64,000 nt of DNA from Acidimicrobiales bacterium (GCA_020628865.1 JAHDEJ010000013.1:62001-126000), one strand, 5' to 3'. Shown: positions 37,615 to 47,292, counted from the first letter of the stretch. Notes: generated from the letters alone by a model not told the origin. Numbers and translations: made by a program.

Positions 37615-38798
37615 CCGAAGCGGATCCCGATGCACTCATCGATCGCACGGAGAACTGGTTCGTGCGGCAGGGGATTCCGCACTTCATCGACGACTTCACC
37701 GCATCCGAGGACGTCTGGACCCGCGCCGCCGGTGTGCTCAGCTTCATCTTCTTCTGCGAACTCTTTCTGACCTTCGGCGGTGGCATCGAAGGGGTGGCTC
37801 AGTTCGGTGTGTTCTTGGTGGGGCTGGCGGTGCTCGTCGGTGCGATCGGTCTGGTGAACCGCTGGCGTGGCCGTAGCTGGTTCGCTCGCCCGGACACGAT
37901 CGGTGCCGGGGAGCTGGCGCTGTTCGTGTTGGTGCCGCCGGTGCTCGCGCTGCTCGGCGGCCATCGGGACAACGGCGGCTTCATCCTGGTCGTAATCGCC
38001 AACCTCGTGTTTCTTCTCGTGCTCTATGTCGTCGTGTCGTGGGGGCTGTTCGCCATGGTCCGGTGGGGGCTCGAGGTGATGACCCATCACCTGCGGGCCG
38101 TGCTACAGCTGCTCGGTCGCACGCTGCCGCTCATGCTGCTCTTCTCCGCGTTCCTGTTCCTGAACGCCGAGATCTGGCAGGTGGCGAACAACTTCTCGCT
38201 CCCGCTCTTTGCGATCGTGATCGGTGCGCTCGTCGTGATCGGTCTCTCGTTCCTGCTCGGGTCCTTGTCGGGCGCCATCGACGAACTGCGAACCTTCAGA
38301 ACGTGGGAAGAAGTCGGGGGCGAGCTCGAGGACACGCCCCTTGAAGGCTTCGACGTCACCTGTTTCGACGAAGACCCGCGACGGGTGCCGCTCAGCAGCG
38401 CGGCCCGTCGCAACCTGAGCCTCCGACTGCTCGTGGGCCTCGGTGCACAGGTGCTGCTCGTTGCGCTGCTGATCTTCATCTTCTACACCGGCTTCGGGCT
38501 GCTCACGGTGCGCGAGGACACGCTGCTCCAGTGGACGACTCGCACGTTCGAGAACGAGGCCGAGATCATCCTGCTCCGATTCCGGATCTTCGGAGACGAG
38601 ATTCTGCTGACCAGCCTGCACCTGATCGTGAGCGGGTTCGTGGCTGCGTTCTCCGGTCTGCAGTTCGCCGTGTCGCTGGTGACGGACAATGCCTACCGGC
38701 AGGAGTTCGTCGAGGAGAGCAACGCCGAGGTTCGGGAAGCACTTGCCGTTCGCGCCGTCTATCTCCGACTCGCCCGTCAGCAGGCCGAGCTCGCGTGA
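37611..38798 (+). CDS. Conserved multi-pass membrane protein
   Basis: GTG start overlapping thrB stop; about 7 TM segments. Confidence 0.6.
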   Translation: MTEADPDALIDRTENWFVRQGIPHFIDDFTASEDVWTRAAGVLSFIFFCELFLTFGGGIEGVAQFGVFLVGLAVLVGAIGLVNRWRGRSWFARPDTIGAGELALFVLVPPVLALLGGHRDNGGFILVVIANLVFLLVLYVVVSWGLFAMVRWGLEVMTHHLRAVLQLLGRTLPLMLLFSAFLFLNAEIWQVANNFSLPLFAIVIGALVVIGLSFLLGSLSGAIDELRTFRTWEEVGGELEDTPLEGFDVTCFDEDPRRVPLSSAARRNLSLRLLVGLGAQVLLVALLIFIFYTGFGLLTVREDTLLQWTTRTFENEAEIILLRFRIFGDEILLTSLHLIVSGFVAAFSGLQFAVSLVTDNAYRQEFVEESNAEVREALAVRAVYLRLARQQAELA

Positions 38799-38802
38799 CG
38801 CC

Positions 38803-39126
38803 ATGACCGCATCTCCCGACGTCGACGACGCGCTCTTCTGGGACCTCGCCGAGCCGATCATGGCGAGCGGTCAAGCTGAAGAGGGTGAGCTGATGCGAAG
38901 CCGATGCCTTCGCGTGAACGGCGACTTCCTCGCCATGCCCGAGTACCGCACCGGTGACCTCGTGGTGAAGCTGCCGGCCGACCGGGTGGCCGAACTCATC
39001 GAACAGGATCTTGGCCTCGCCTTCGCCCCGGCAAAGAAGGTCTTCAAGGAGTGGGTGCAGGTGCCCGGGCGTGACGAGGCGCTCTGGTCGGCGTTGCTCG
39101 ACGAGGCGCTCGCCTTCGTCGGCTGA
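38803..39126 (+). CDS. Small conserved hypothetical protein (TfoX/MmcQ-like)
   Basis: LMRSRCLRVNGDFLAMPEYRTGDLVVKLPADRVAELI...WVQVPGRDEALWSALLDEALAF. Confidence 0.6.
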   Translation: MTASPDVDDALFWDLAEPIMASGQAEEGELMRSRCLRVNGDFLAMPEYRTGDLVVKLPADRVAELIEQDLGLAFAPAKKVFKEWVQVPGRDEALWSALLDEALAFVG

Positions 39127-39216
39127 TCATTCCCATCACGACCGACAGAATCTCCGACCTCCCAACGATGGAGAGGTGAGCCGTGTCGACGGGGCGCGGC
39201 GACAAAGGAGAACACC

Positions 39217-39897
39217 ATGCAACTTCGACGTCGATTCACGGCGTTGCTGGCGGCGCTTGCGGTCCTGGTGGGGACCGTTGCAGTAGCACCAGCCGGCGCA
39301 CAGGATGAGGCCCTCCCGGACCTCGGGCCTGACACCACGCTCATCAACGAACGACCGAACGGAAAGCTCGTCGTCGAGACCCCGATCGGACGGATCTACG
39401 GCAATCTGCCCGGCGAGGCCCCCGACGGCCTGTTTGTCATCACCGGCGACTCCATCGAGAAGGCGTGCACATCAGCTGCACCGCCGCTCCACCGGATGAT
39501 TCTGGTGCCGCAGGCCAACGACAAGTGGACGGTCAAGACGCCGGCGGGAGGAACGCAGGTCTTTGCGTACGTCTACGACACCGATCTCGGCGGGGACGAC
39601 TTCTTCGGAGCGATGTGTGGCGGCCTGTTCGAGAACGGCACACCACCGTTGGCCCCACTCGCCGTCGGCATGGTCACGCTCGAGAACCGTGACCGCAACA
39701 TCGCCGACATCACGACAGCCCTGTCGGGCACCGGACCCTTCGCCGCTTCGTTGAACAACTCCATCACCGGGTTGGTTTCGGATCGCGACGGCAACGTCTT
39801 CGAGCTGGACGCACGATTCAAGGGCAAGCTCCGGGCGAACGGCTCGGTCAGCTGCACGGGCGACTGCTCGGTCGCGCTCACCCCACAAGCGGGTTGA
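39217..39897 (+). CDS. Secreted hypothetical protein
   Basis: MQLRRRFTALLAALAVLVGTVAVAPAGAQ signal peptide, SD aaaggag upstream. Confidence 0.6.
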   Translation: MQLRRRFTALLAALAVLVGTVAVAPAGAQDEALPDLGPDTTLINERPNGKLVVETPIGRIYGNLPGEAPDGLFVITGDSIEKACTSAAPPLHRMILVPQANDKWTVKTPAGGTQVFAYVYDTDLGGDDFFGAMCGGLFENGTPPLAPLAVGMVTLENRDRNIADITTALSGTGPFAASLNNSITGLVSDRDGNVFELDARFKGKLRANGSVSCTGDCSVALTPQAG

Positions 39898-39984
39898 GCG
39901 ACAGAGCTCGGGCCGGTCGGGAAAGTGGCGTTCCCGGCCGGCCTGCGCGTACCGGCCCGTGGCGGAGGCTCGTAGGCTCCCACG

Positions 39985-40635
39985 ATGCAGCGCATCGATC
40001 TGAGTCACGTGATCACCAACGGCATGACCACCTACCCGGGGCTGCCGACGCCGACCATCGAGGATCACCTGAGCCGAGAGGCCGCCGAGGAGATCTACGG
40101 GCCGGGCATCACCTTCCAGATCGGCATGGTGCACCTGTGCACCAACACCGGCACCTACCTCGACGTACCGTTCCATCGCTACGCCGACGGCCACGACCTC
40201 ACCGGGTTGGCCCTCGACCGGGTCGCCGATGTGCCGGCGATCTGCCTGAACCGGGTGGGCGAGCGCACGATCGAACTGACGGCTGAGGAGCTCGCTGGTG
40301 CAGCGGGGAAGGCGGTGCTCATCCGCACCGGCCACTCAGACACGTGGGGGAGCGATGACTACTTCGTCAACCATCCGCACCTGAGCGAGGCGTCCGCCGA
40401 ACTGCTCGTGGCCGCCGACGTCGCCTGTGTCGGGATCGACACGTTCAACATCGATTCGACCGAGGGCGGCGATCGACCCGTGCATTCCGTGCTGCTTCGA
40501 GCCGAGATCCCGATCGTTGAGCACATGACCGGTCTGGAACAGCTTCCGGCCGACGGCTTCCGCTTCACGGCCGTACCACCGAAGATCGAAGGCGCCGGCA
40601 CCTTCACCGTGCGGGCCTACGCCACCGTCCACTAG
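39985..40635 (+). CDS. Cyclase family protein (kynurenine formamidase-like)
   Basis: IDLSHVITNGMTTYPGLPTPTI...LCTNTGTYLDVPFHRYADGHDL...IRTGHSDTWGSDDYF. Confidence 0.88.
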   Translation: MQRIDLSHVITNGMTTYPGLPTPTIEDHLSREAAEEIYGPGITFQIGMVHLCTNTGTYLDVPFHRYADGHDLTGLALDRVADVPAICLNRVGERTIELTAEELAGAAGKAVLIRTGHSDTWGSDDYFVNHPHLSEASAELLVAADVACVGIDTFNIDSTEGGDRPVHSVLLRAEIPIVEHMTGLEQLPADGFRFTAVPPKIEGAGTFTVRAYATVH

Positions 40636-40638
40636 GGC

Positions 40639-41568
40639 TCAGCGAAATTCGGGCACCACGTTCTCGAGCCAGGCGTCGATGGCGTCGCTGCTCCACGGTG
40701 CGCGGAGGGCGATGTTGAGGCCGTCGGCACCGGCGTCCCGGTACGCCGCCACCTGCTCGATCACCTGGTCGGGCGTGCCGATGAGGGCGCCGTGCTGGAC
40801 CCGGGGCCACATTCGTCCCCAGAACGCTTCGGTCTCTTCGAGTGCAAGGTCGGCCTCGGCCTGATCGGCGCCGACGACGAACTGCACGTTGATCGTCCGG
40901 CGAATGCTCGCCGGATCCCGGTCGGCCTTCTCGCAGGCCGCGTCGAGAACACCGCCGAGTCGGGCGAACTCGGTCGGCGGGACGTAAGCGGCGTTCCATC
41001 CGTCGGCGAAGCGTGCGGCCAATGGGAGCGTCTTCTTCTCGCCCACACCACCGATCCAGATGGGCAGCTTGGCCTGCACCGGTTGCGGGAGGTTGGCGAC
41101 GTCGTCGGTGTGGAAGTGGGCGCCGGAGAACGTGGTGCGTTCGCCAGACAACATGCTGGTCACGATCTCGGCTGCTTCTTCGAGCATCTCGAACCGTTCC
41201 TTCAACGACGGGAACCCGTATCCGAAGGCGTTGGCCTCCCACTCGTGCCAGCCAGCCCCGATGCCGAGCTCGAAGCGTCCGCCGGAGATGTGGTCCAGGG
41301 TGGCTGCGGTCTTCGCCAACAGCGCCGGGTTCCGGTAGCCGACATAGAAGACCAGGCAGCCGATGCGGGCGTGGGTCGTGTCGGCGCAGAGTGCACCCAG
41401 TGTGGACACGGCCTCGAAGTGATCGATGGTGCCGCCGGCCGGCGGTGCTTCGTAGAGGTGGTCCCACACGGAGATCCAGTCGGTTCCGGCCTGATCGAAT
41501 CGGGTCCAGGTGGAGCGGAGGTCCGCCATGGACATGTTCTGCTGACCGATGTGTACCCCGAGTTGCAT
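40639..41568 (-). CDS. LLM-class (F420-dependent type) oxidoreductase
   Basis: MQLGVHIGQQNMSMADLRSTWTRFDQAGTDWISVWDHLY...GRFELGIGAGWHEWEANAFGYGFPSLKERFEMLEE...IWIGGVGEKKTL. Confidence 0.88.
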   Translation of the reverse strand: MQLGVHIGQQNMSMADLRSTWTRFDQAGTDWISVWDHLYEAPPAGGTIDHFEAVSTLGALCADTTHARIGCLVFYVGYRNPALLAKTAATLDHISGGRFELGIGAGWHEWEANAFGYGFPSLKERFEMLEEAAEIVTSMLSGERTTFSGAHFHTDDVANLPQPVQAKLPIWIGGVGEKKTLPLAARFADGWNAAYVPPTEFARLGGVLDAACEKADRDPASIRRTINVQFVVGADQAEADLALEETEAFWGRMWPRVQHGALIGTPDQVIEQVAAYRDAGADGLNIALRAPWSSDAIDAWLENVVPEFR

Positions 41569-41602
41569 GGCCCGACCGTATTCGGTCTGACAAGGTGATG
41601 CC

Positions 41603-42784
41603 GTGACGATTCGGATCACGGACGAACAGCGGCGGTGGCGGCTGGCGCATCGACATCGGCTGTTGGTGAGCGGGCGGACCGATGACGTTGCGGCGATCAC
41701 GGACGATCTCGTGGCCCTGCATTCGAGCGATCCCGCCACCGTGTACCTGTCGTGCCTGGTTCGGATGGTGGATCCGGCGATCGAACGGATCGAGGCGGCC
41801 CTGTACGACCAGCGCTCCGTCGTTCGTCATCACGCCATGCGTCGAACGATCTGGGTGATGATGCCGGAGGTTGCCCGGCTCGCACATGCGGCGGCCACGG
41901 CGAAGATCGCAGCGGCGGAACGCAAGCGCACGGTGAAGGCGCTGGCGACGACCGACATCGATGATCCGGAGGCCTGGTTCACGGCTGGCCAACGGGAGGT
42001 GATCGACCTCCTGGCCGCGGAGGGGCAGCTGGGTACGCGAGAGATCGGGCGGCGGCTCCCGCACCTCGTCGTCCCCGTGAAATTCGGGGCGGGTGCGAAC
42101 GTCGCCACGCTGAACGCCCACACGAAAATGTTGCAGGGGTCGGGCTTCGACGCCGATCTCGTGCGGACACGACCGAGCGGCACGTGGATGTCGTCGGAGT
42201 ACGCGTGGTCGGCGACGGAGGAGTGGCTGGGGCATCCCATCGCCGGTCTGGAAACCCGGCCGGCGGCTGCCGAGCTGGTGGCCCGCTACCTCGACCGGTT
42301 CGGTCCGTGCACCGAGACCGATCTGCGGTGGTGGTTCGGCGAAACGGCCACACTGATCCGCAACGCGCTGGCGGATTCGGGTGCCGTGGAGGTGGAGCTC
42401 GACGATGGGGCGACGGCGTGGGTGGCCGCCGGTGACGACATCGAGGTGCCCGACCCCGGTCCCTGGGTTCGGCTGCTCCCAGGTCTCGATTCGACGGCGA
42501 TGGGCTGGAAGGAGCGGGACTGGTACGTGGACCCGACCCACGAGCCGCGGCTGTTCGACCGGTTCGGCAACATCGGCCCCACGATCTGGGCCAATGGTCG
42601 AGTCGTGGGCGGCTGGGTGCAACGGTCCGACGGATCGATCGTGCTCGATCGGCTCGAGCCTCTGTCAGTCGAGCACGAGGCGCTGCTGCAGGATGCAGTG
42701 CAGGAGTTGGAGGCCGTTCTCGGCGACGCCGCCATCAAGCCGAGGTTCCCCTCCCGCAACCAAAAGGACCTCCTGGCTGGTTGA
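41603..42784 (+). CDS. Winged-helix DNA-binding protein of the HTH_42 / AlkZ-like superfamily
   Basis: DDVAAITDDLVALHSSDPATVYLSCLVRM; WSATEEWLGHPIAGLET; RYLDRFGPCTETDLRWWFGET; LFDRFGNIGPTIWANGRVVGGWVQRSDG. Confidence 0.8.
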   Translation: MTIRITDEQRRWRLAHRHRLLVSGRTDDVAAITDDLVALHSSDPATVYLSCLVRMVDPAIERIEAALYDQRSVVRHHAMRRTIWVMMPEVARLAHAAATAKIAAAERKRTVKALATTDIDDPEAWFTAGQREVIDLLAAEGQLGTREIGRRLPHLVVPVKFGAGANVATLNAHTKMLQGSGFDADLVRTRPSGTWMSSEYAWSATEEWLGHPIAGLETRPAAAELVARYLDRFGPCTETDLRWWFGETATLIRNALADSGAVEVELDDGATAWVAAGDDIEVPDPGPWVRLLPGLDSTAMGWKERDWYVDPTHEPRLFDRFGNIGPTIWANGRVVGGWVQRSDGSIVLDRLEPLSVEHEALLQDAVQELEAVLGDAAIKPRFPSRNQKDLLAG

Positions 42785-42827
42785 GGGTCAGTCAGGCGAC
42801 ACCTCGCCACCGCGTGGCAGGTGCGTT

Positions 42828-42850
42828 GCTTAGGTGCCAGGCACCTAAGC
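42828..42850. repeat. 23-bp perfect palindrome
   Basis: GCTTAGGTGCC-A-GGCACCTAAGC. Confidence 0.92.
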
Positions 42851-42925
42851 CGCCGATCAACACCTCGCGACGACGGGTTTCGTTGATTTCTCAACGATTC
42901 AGCGTTGTAATCATGTAACGGTGCC

Positions 42926-43005
42926 TGGCACCTAAGGGGGTGTTAGGTGCCAGGCACCTAGGGCATGGCACCTAAGGGGGTGTTAGGTGCCAGGCACCTA
43001 GGGCA
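42926..43005. repeat. Perfect 2x40-bp tandem repeat with nested palindromes
   Basis: Unit TGGCACCTAAGGGGGTGTTAGGTGCCAGGCACCTAGGGCA at 42926-42965 and 42966-43005, identical. Confidence 0.95.
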
Positions 43006-43025
43006 CGAGTGGGTGAATTGATGGA

Positions 43026-43041
43026 TCGAACAGGTGTTCGG
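43026..43041. promoter_or_regulatory. LexA/SOS box upstream of dnaE2
   Basis: TCGAACAGGTGTTCGG, GAAC-N4-GTTC. Lies inside the longest ORF (start 43009), so the start is probably downstream. Confidence 0.82.
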
Positions 43042-43056
43042 TATGGTGGGTTGGGT

Positions 43057-46000
43057 ATGGGGTTCAACAATCCCTCGGTCCCGTGGTCGGAATTGGAGCG
43101 ACAGCTCTCGGGACGCGCCCCGAAAGGCCCGGCCCCCGGCGGAACAGACGCAACTGATGACGCCCACCACGAATACGACCCGGCGAGTGGGGTGCGGCGC
43201 AACGGCGGCGACAGCCCGGCCTGGTCCCGGAAGCGGGAGAAGTACGAGGCGCCCGAGCTGCCGCGGGTCACGCCGACGATGCCGTACGCCGAGCTGCACG
43301 CACATTCCCACTTCAGCTTCCTCGACGGCGCATCATCGCCCGAGGAGCTGGTGGAGGAAGCGGTGCGCCTCGGCCTCGACGCGCTTGCCCTGACCGATCG
43401 GAACGGCTTCTACGGCGTGGTTCGGTTCGCCGAGGCCGCTCGAGCTCACGGCCTGCCCACCGTCTTCGGGAGCGAGTTCTCCATCGACGGCGTGGGCGAC
43501 CTGGTGTTTCTTGCCCGCGGTCCGGAGGGATATGCGCGGCTGGCCCGAGCAGCGAGCGAAGGGCAGATGGCGGGGGAGAAGGGGGCGCCCCGGTTCACGC
43601 TCGACCGCCTCGCCGAACTGGCCTCCGGCCACTGGAAGGTGCTCACCGGTACATCCGCCGGCCCGGTGAACCGGGCACTCGAAGCGGATGGTCCGGCTGC
43701 GGCCGGCCGCAGCCTCGACGACCTCGTCGAGCGGTTCGGTCGGGATCATGTGGTGGTGGAGCTCTGGGACCATGCGACGCCGCTGTGCACCACCCGCAAC
43801 GACGCGCTCGCCCGGTTGGGGGCGGAGCGGGGGCTCGCGGTCGTGGCCACCAACGACATCCGATACGGAGGTACGTCGCATCGAAGGCTGGCGACGGCAC
43901 TCGCCGCCGTGGGTCACCGTCGTTCGCTCGACGAACACGATGGCTGGCTGCCGTCGGCGGCGGCCGCCCACCTGCGCAATGGTGACGAGCAGGCCCGACG
44001 CTTCGCCCGGTATCCGGGGGTGGTGGAGGCGTCGGTTCGCATCGCCCGGGAGTGCGCGTTCGATCTGCAACTCGTTGCCCCGAACCTGCCGCCGTACCCG
44101 TGTCCGGACGGCCACGACGAGATGTCCTGGCTGCGGCATCTGGTCGAGCAGGGGGCCCGCCGTCGTTACGGCAACCGCAGCAGTGAACGGGTGCCCGGGG
44201 CCTACGACCAGCTCGCGCACGAACTCGACCTGATCGAGGAGCTCGGGTTCCCCGGCTACTTCCTGATCGTCTGGGACATCGTCGAGTTCTGCCGCAAGTC
44301 CGACATCTACTGCCAGGGGCGGGGGTCAGCGGCGAACTCGGCCGCCTGCTACGCCCTCGGCATCACCAACGCTGATGCGGTGGCGCTCGGCCTGTTGTTC
44401 GAACGGTTCCTGTCGCCGGAACGGGACGGCCCGCCCGACATCGACATCGACATCGAATCGAACCGGCGGGAGGAGGTCATCCAGTACGTCTACGAACGGT
44501 ATGGACGGGAGCATACGGCTCAGGTGGCCAACGTGATCACCTACCGGTCACGGTCGGCGGTTCGGGACATGGCCAAGGCGCTCGGATACGCCGTGGGGCA
44601 GCAGGATGCATTCTCGAAGAAGCTCGACGGTTGGAGCAGCCTCGGCTCGCAGACCTCGATCATTCCCGCCGATGTGGCCGAGCTGGCCCTCCAGCTCGAG
44701 CATGCCCCACGGCATCTGGGCATCCATTCGGGCGGCATGGTCATCTGCGACCGGCCGGTGGTCGAGGTCTGTCCGGTCGAATGGGCCCGTATGGAGAACC
44801 GCAGCGTCCTCCAATGGGACAAGGACGATTGCGCCGCCACCGGGCTGGTGAAGTTCGACCTGCTCGGCCTTGGCATGCTCTCGGCCATCCACTACGCGAT
44901 CGATTTCGTGGCCGAGGCCCATGGTGTCCACATCGACATGTCGTCGATGCCCCAGGATCCGGAGGTGTACGACATGTTGTGTCGGGCGGACACGATCGGC
45001 GTGTTCCAGATCGAGTCCCGAGCACAGATGGCCACGCTGCCGCGTCTCAAGCCGCGCACGTTCTACGACCTCGTCGTCGAAATCGCCCTCATCCGGCCCG
45101 GGCCGATTCAGGGCGGTTCGGTGCACCCGTACATCCGGCGCCGCAACGGCAAGGAGCCCGTCACCTACCTGCATCCGCTGTTGGAGAAGTCGTTGTCGAA
45201 GACGCTCGGCATTCCGCTGTTCCAGGAACAGCTGATGCAGATGGCGATCGACGTTGCCGGGTTCACTCCGGCGGAAGCAGACCAACTCCGCCAGGCGATG
45301 GGGTCGAAGCGCAGCCGTGACCGCATGGAACAGATCCGTGCCCGGCTGTACGACGGGATGGCCGAACGGGGCATCGTCGGCGATGTGGCCGATGAGTTGT
45401 GGGAGAAGTTGGCCGCGTTCGCCAACTACGGCTTTCCCGAGAGCCACTCGGTGTCGTTCGCCTACCTGGTCTACGCCTCGTCCTGGCTGAAGCGGTACTA
45501 CCCGGCCGCGTTCTGCGCCGGGCTGCTCAACGCCCAGCCGATGGGCTTCTATTCACCCCACACGCTGGTGGGCGATGCCCGCCGCCATGGCGTGCCCGTC
45601 CACACGCCCGACATCAACCTCTCTGCCGCCGGCGCCACCCTCGAGTGGGACCGGCCCCGCACGGATGAGGAGCGTGCACATCGGCAGGGGAGCGGGGTGT
45701 CGCCTAGCGGATGGGGAGTGGGCGGGCCGGCGGTTCGGCTGGGGCTCGGCTCCATCCGCACGGTCGGCGACGACCTTGCTCAGGCGCTGGACGAAGGGCG
45801 GCCGTGGTCGTCGTTGGAAGACATCAAACGGCGGACAGGGTGCAGCCGTGAAGTGCTTGAAGCGCTCGCAACCTCGGGCGCCGTCGACTCGCTCCTGCCG
45901 GACGACGGCACCGCCGGTGGCACCCGACGTCGGGCGCTGTGGGCGGCCGGCGCGGCGTCGCAGGCGTCGGAGGGCCGGCTGGAGGGGATCATCACCGGTG

Positions 46001-46437
46001 TACATGCGCCGACGTTGCCGGGCATGAGCGACCGGGAGCTGTCGCTGGCGAACCTGTGGGCCACCGGCGTTGCCCCCGATGGTCATCCCACTGTCTACCA
46101 CCGTGAAGAGCTTCGTTCTCTGGGGGTGTTGCTGTCCTCGGAACTGCCAGACCAGACCTCGGGGGACCGGGTGCTGGTGGCGGGCACGGTGACGCATCGG
46201 CAGCGTCCGGCAACCGCTGGTGGCACCACGTTCCTGAATCTGGAGGATGAGGGTGGGCTCATCAACGTGGTGGTGTCGAAAGGGTGCTGGATGCGGCACA
46301 AGCAGGTGGCGCTGACCGCTCCGGCGATGATCATCCGTGGCCGGGTGGAGCTGGTGGAAGGGGTCGTGAACGTGGTGGCCGACAAACTCGTCGACTTCGC
46401 ACTGCATACGCCGCTGGCGTCGCGGGACTTCCGCTGA
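43057..46437 (+). CDS. dnaE2: Error-prone DNA polymerase III alpha subunit DnaE2
   Basis: MGFNNPSVPWSELERQLSG start; PHP YAELHAHSHFSFLDGASSPEELVEEA; YCQGRGSAANSAACYALGIT; PPDIDIDIESNRREEVIQYVYERYGREHTAQVANVITYR; C-terminal OB-fold LNLEDEGGLINVVV. Confidence 0.94.
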   Translation: MGFNNPSVPWSELERQLSGRAPKGPAPGGTDATDDAHHEYDPASGVRRNGGDSPAWSRKREKYEAPELPRVTPTMPYAELHAHSHFSFLDGASSPEELVEEAVRLGLDALALTDRNGFYGVVRFAEAARAHGLPTVFGSEFSIDGVGDLVFLARGPEGYARLARAASEGQMAGEKGAPRFTLDRLAELASGHWKVLTGTSAGPVNRALEADGPAAAGRSLDDLVERFGRDHVVVELWDHATPLCTTRNDALARLGAERGLAVVATNDIRYGGTSHRRLATALAAVGHRRSLDEHDGWLPSAAAAHLRNGDEQARRFARYPGVVEASVRIARECAFDLQLVAPNLPPYPCPDGHDEMSWLRHLVEQGARRRYGNRSSERVPGAYDQLAHELDLIEELGFPGYFLIVWDIVEFCRKSDIYCQGRGSAANSAACYALGITNADAVALGLLFERFLSPERDGPPDIDIDIESNRREEVIQYVYERYGREHTAQVANVITYRSRSAVRDMAKALGYAVGQQDAFSKKLDGWSSLGSQTSIIPADVAELALQLEHAPRHLGIHSGGMVICDRPVVEVCPVEWARMENRSVLQWDKDDCAATGLVKFDLLGLGMLSAIHYAIDFVAEAHGVHIDMSSMPQDPEVYDMLCRADTIGVFQIESRAQMATLPRLKPRTFYDLVVEIALIRPGPIQGGSVHPYIRRRNGKEPVTYLHPLLEKSLSKTLGIPLFQEQLMQMAIDVAGFTPAEADQLRQAMGSKRSRDRMEQIRARLYDGMAERGIVGDVADELWEKLAAFANYGFPESHSVSFAYLVYASSWLKRYYPAAFCAGLLNAQPMGFYSPHTLVGDARRHGVPVHTPDINLSAAGATLEWDRPRTDEERAHRQGSGVSPSGWGVGGPAVRLGLGSIRTVGDDLAQALDEGRPWSSLEDIKRRTGCSREVLEALATSGAVDSLLPDDGTAGGTRRRALWAAGAASQASEGRLEGIITGVHAPTLPGMSDRELSLANLWATGVAPDGHPTVYHREELRSLGVLLSSELPDQTSGDRVLVAGTVTHRQRPATAGGTTFLNLEDEGGLINVVVSKGCWMRHKQVALTAPAMIIRGRVELVEGVVNVVADKLVDFALHTPLASRDFR

Positions 46438-46455
46438 ACGGTCAGCGGTCGAGGA

Positions 46456-47292
46456 TCAGCCGCTGGCGATCATGGCCGTCGCTGTGAGTGCGACGACGAA
46501 ACCGATGAGCTGCAGCCGGTTCATCCGTTCGTCGAGTACCGCACGAGCCAACAGCACCGTGGCAATGGGATAGAGGGAGCTGAGCACGGAGACCACCGTG
46601 AGGTCGGCGACCTGCAACGCGTAGAGAAACAGCACGTTGGACCCGGTGTCGAACAGGCCGGTGAGTACGACGAGTCCGAACCCGACGCGGTCTTTCGCAA
46701 AGACCGGTTGGCGATGGAACAGCAGCCACGAGATCAGCACGGTCGACGTGAGCAGGCGGGCGCCGACGACCGGCCAGGGTGCACCGCTGTCCTGTGTCAG
46801 GTCGAGCACGATGAACAACGAACCGAATCCCGCTCCGGCCAGGAGTGCTTCCACCACGACCTGAACCGTGACGGGCGTGTCGCTGTTGTTGCCGCTGGTC
46901 GATGTGAGCCAGATCGCCACGAAGGCCAGCGCCAGGCCGGCCCATCCGAGCGCAGAGAACCGTTCGCCGGAGAGGATGCCCCACAGTGCGGGGACGGCGG
47001 CCGAGGTGACGGCGGTCAGCGGGGCCACGACCGACATCGGCCCGCGCGACAGGCCCCGGTAGAGCAAACCGACGCCGATGCCTCCGAAGGCCCCGCCGAG
47101 GGCCCCAAGGGCGAACTCCGAGGCGATGAACGTGTTGTCGATCAGGACCGCAGCAATGAACACGCCGATGAGGCCAATGAAGTGTGATCCACCGACCACC
47201 TGGAGCACGCTCATCCGTTTGGCCGACATGCCGCCGAAGAAGTCGCCGGTGCCGAAGGCGGCGGCGGTGATGAGGCTCAGAAGGATCGACAC
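46456..47292 (-). CDS. EamA/DMT superfamily transporter
   Basis: About 10 TM helices, MSILLSLITAAAFGTGDFFGGMSAKRMSVLQVV...LLARAVLDERMNRLQLIGFVVALTATAMIA. Confidence 0.87.
   Translation of the reverse strand: MSILLSLITAAAFGTGDFFGGMSAKRMSVLQVVGGSHFIGLIGVFIAAVLIDNTFIASEFALGALGGAFGGIGVGLLYRGLSRGPMSVVAPLTAVTSAAVPALWGILSGERFSALGWAGLALAFVAIWLTSTSGNNSDTPVTVQVVVEALLAGAGFGSLFIVLDLTQDSGAPWPVVGARLLTSTVLISWLLFHRQPVFAKDRVGFGLVVLTGLFDTGSNVLFLYALQVADLTVVSVLSSLYPIATVLLARAVLDERMNRLQLIGFVVALTATAMIASG

Noticed and set aside
40604-42622. 672-aa minus-strand ORF spanning LLM oxidoreductase and HTH_42 genes
   Set aside because: Arg/His/Pro-rich; overlaps two recognisable proteins in other frames.
42828-43005. Palindrome cluster considered as a CRISPR array
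   Set aside because: Only two adjacent 40-bp units without unique spacers, palindromic throughout; no cas genes nearby.
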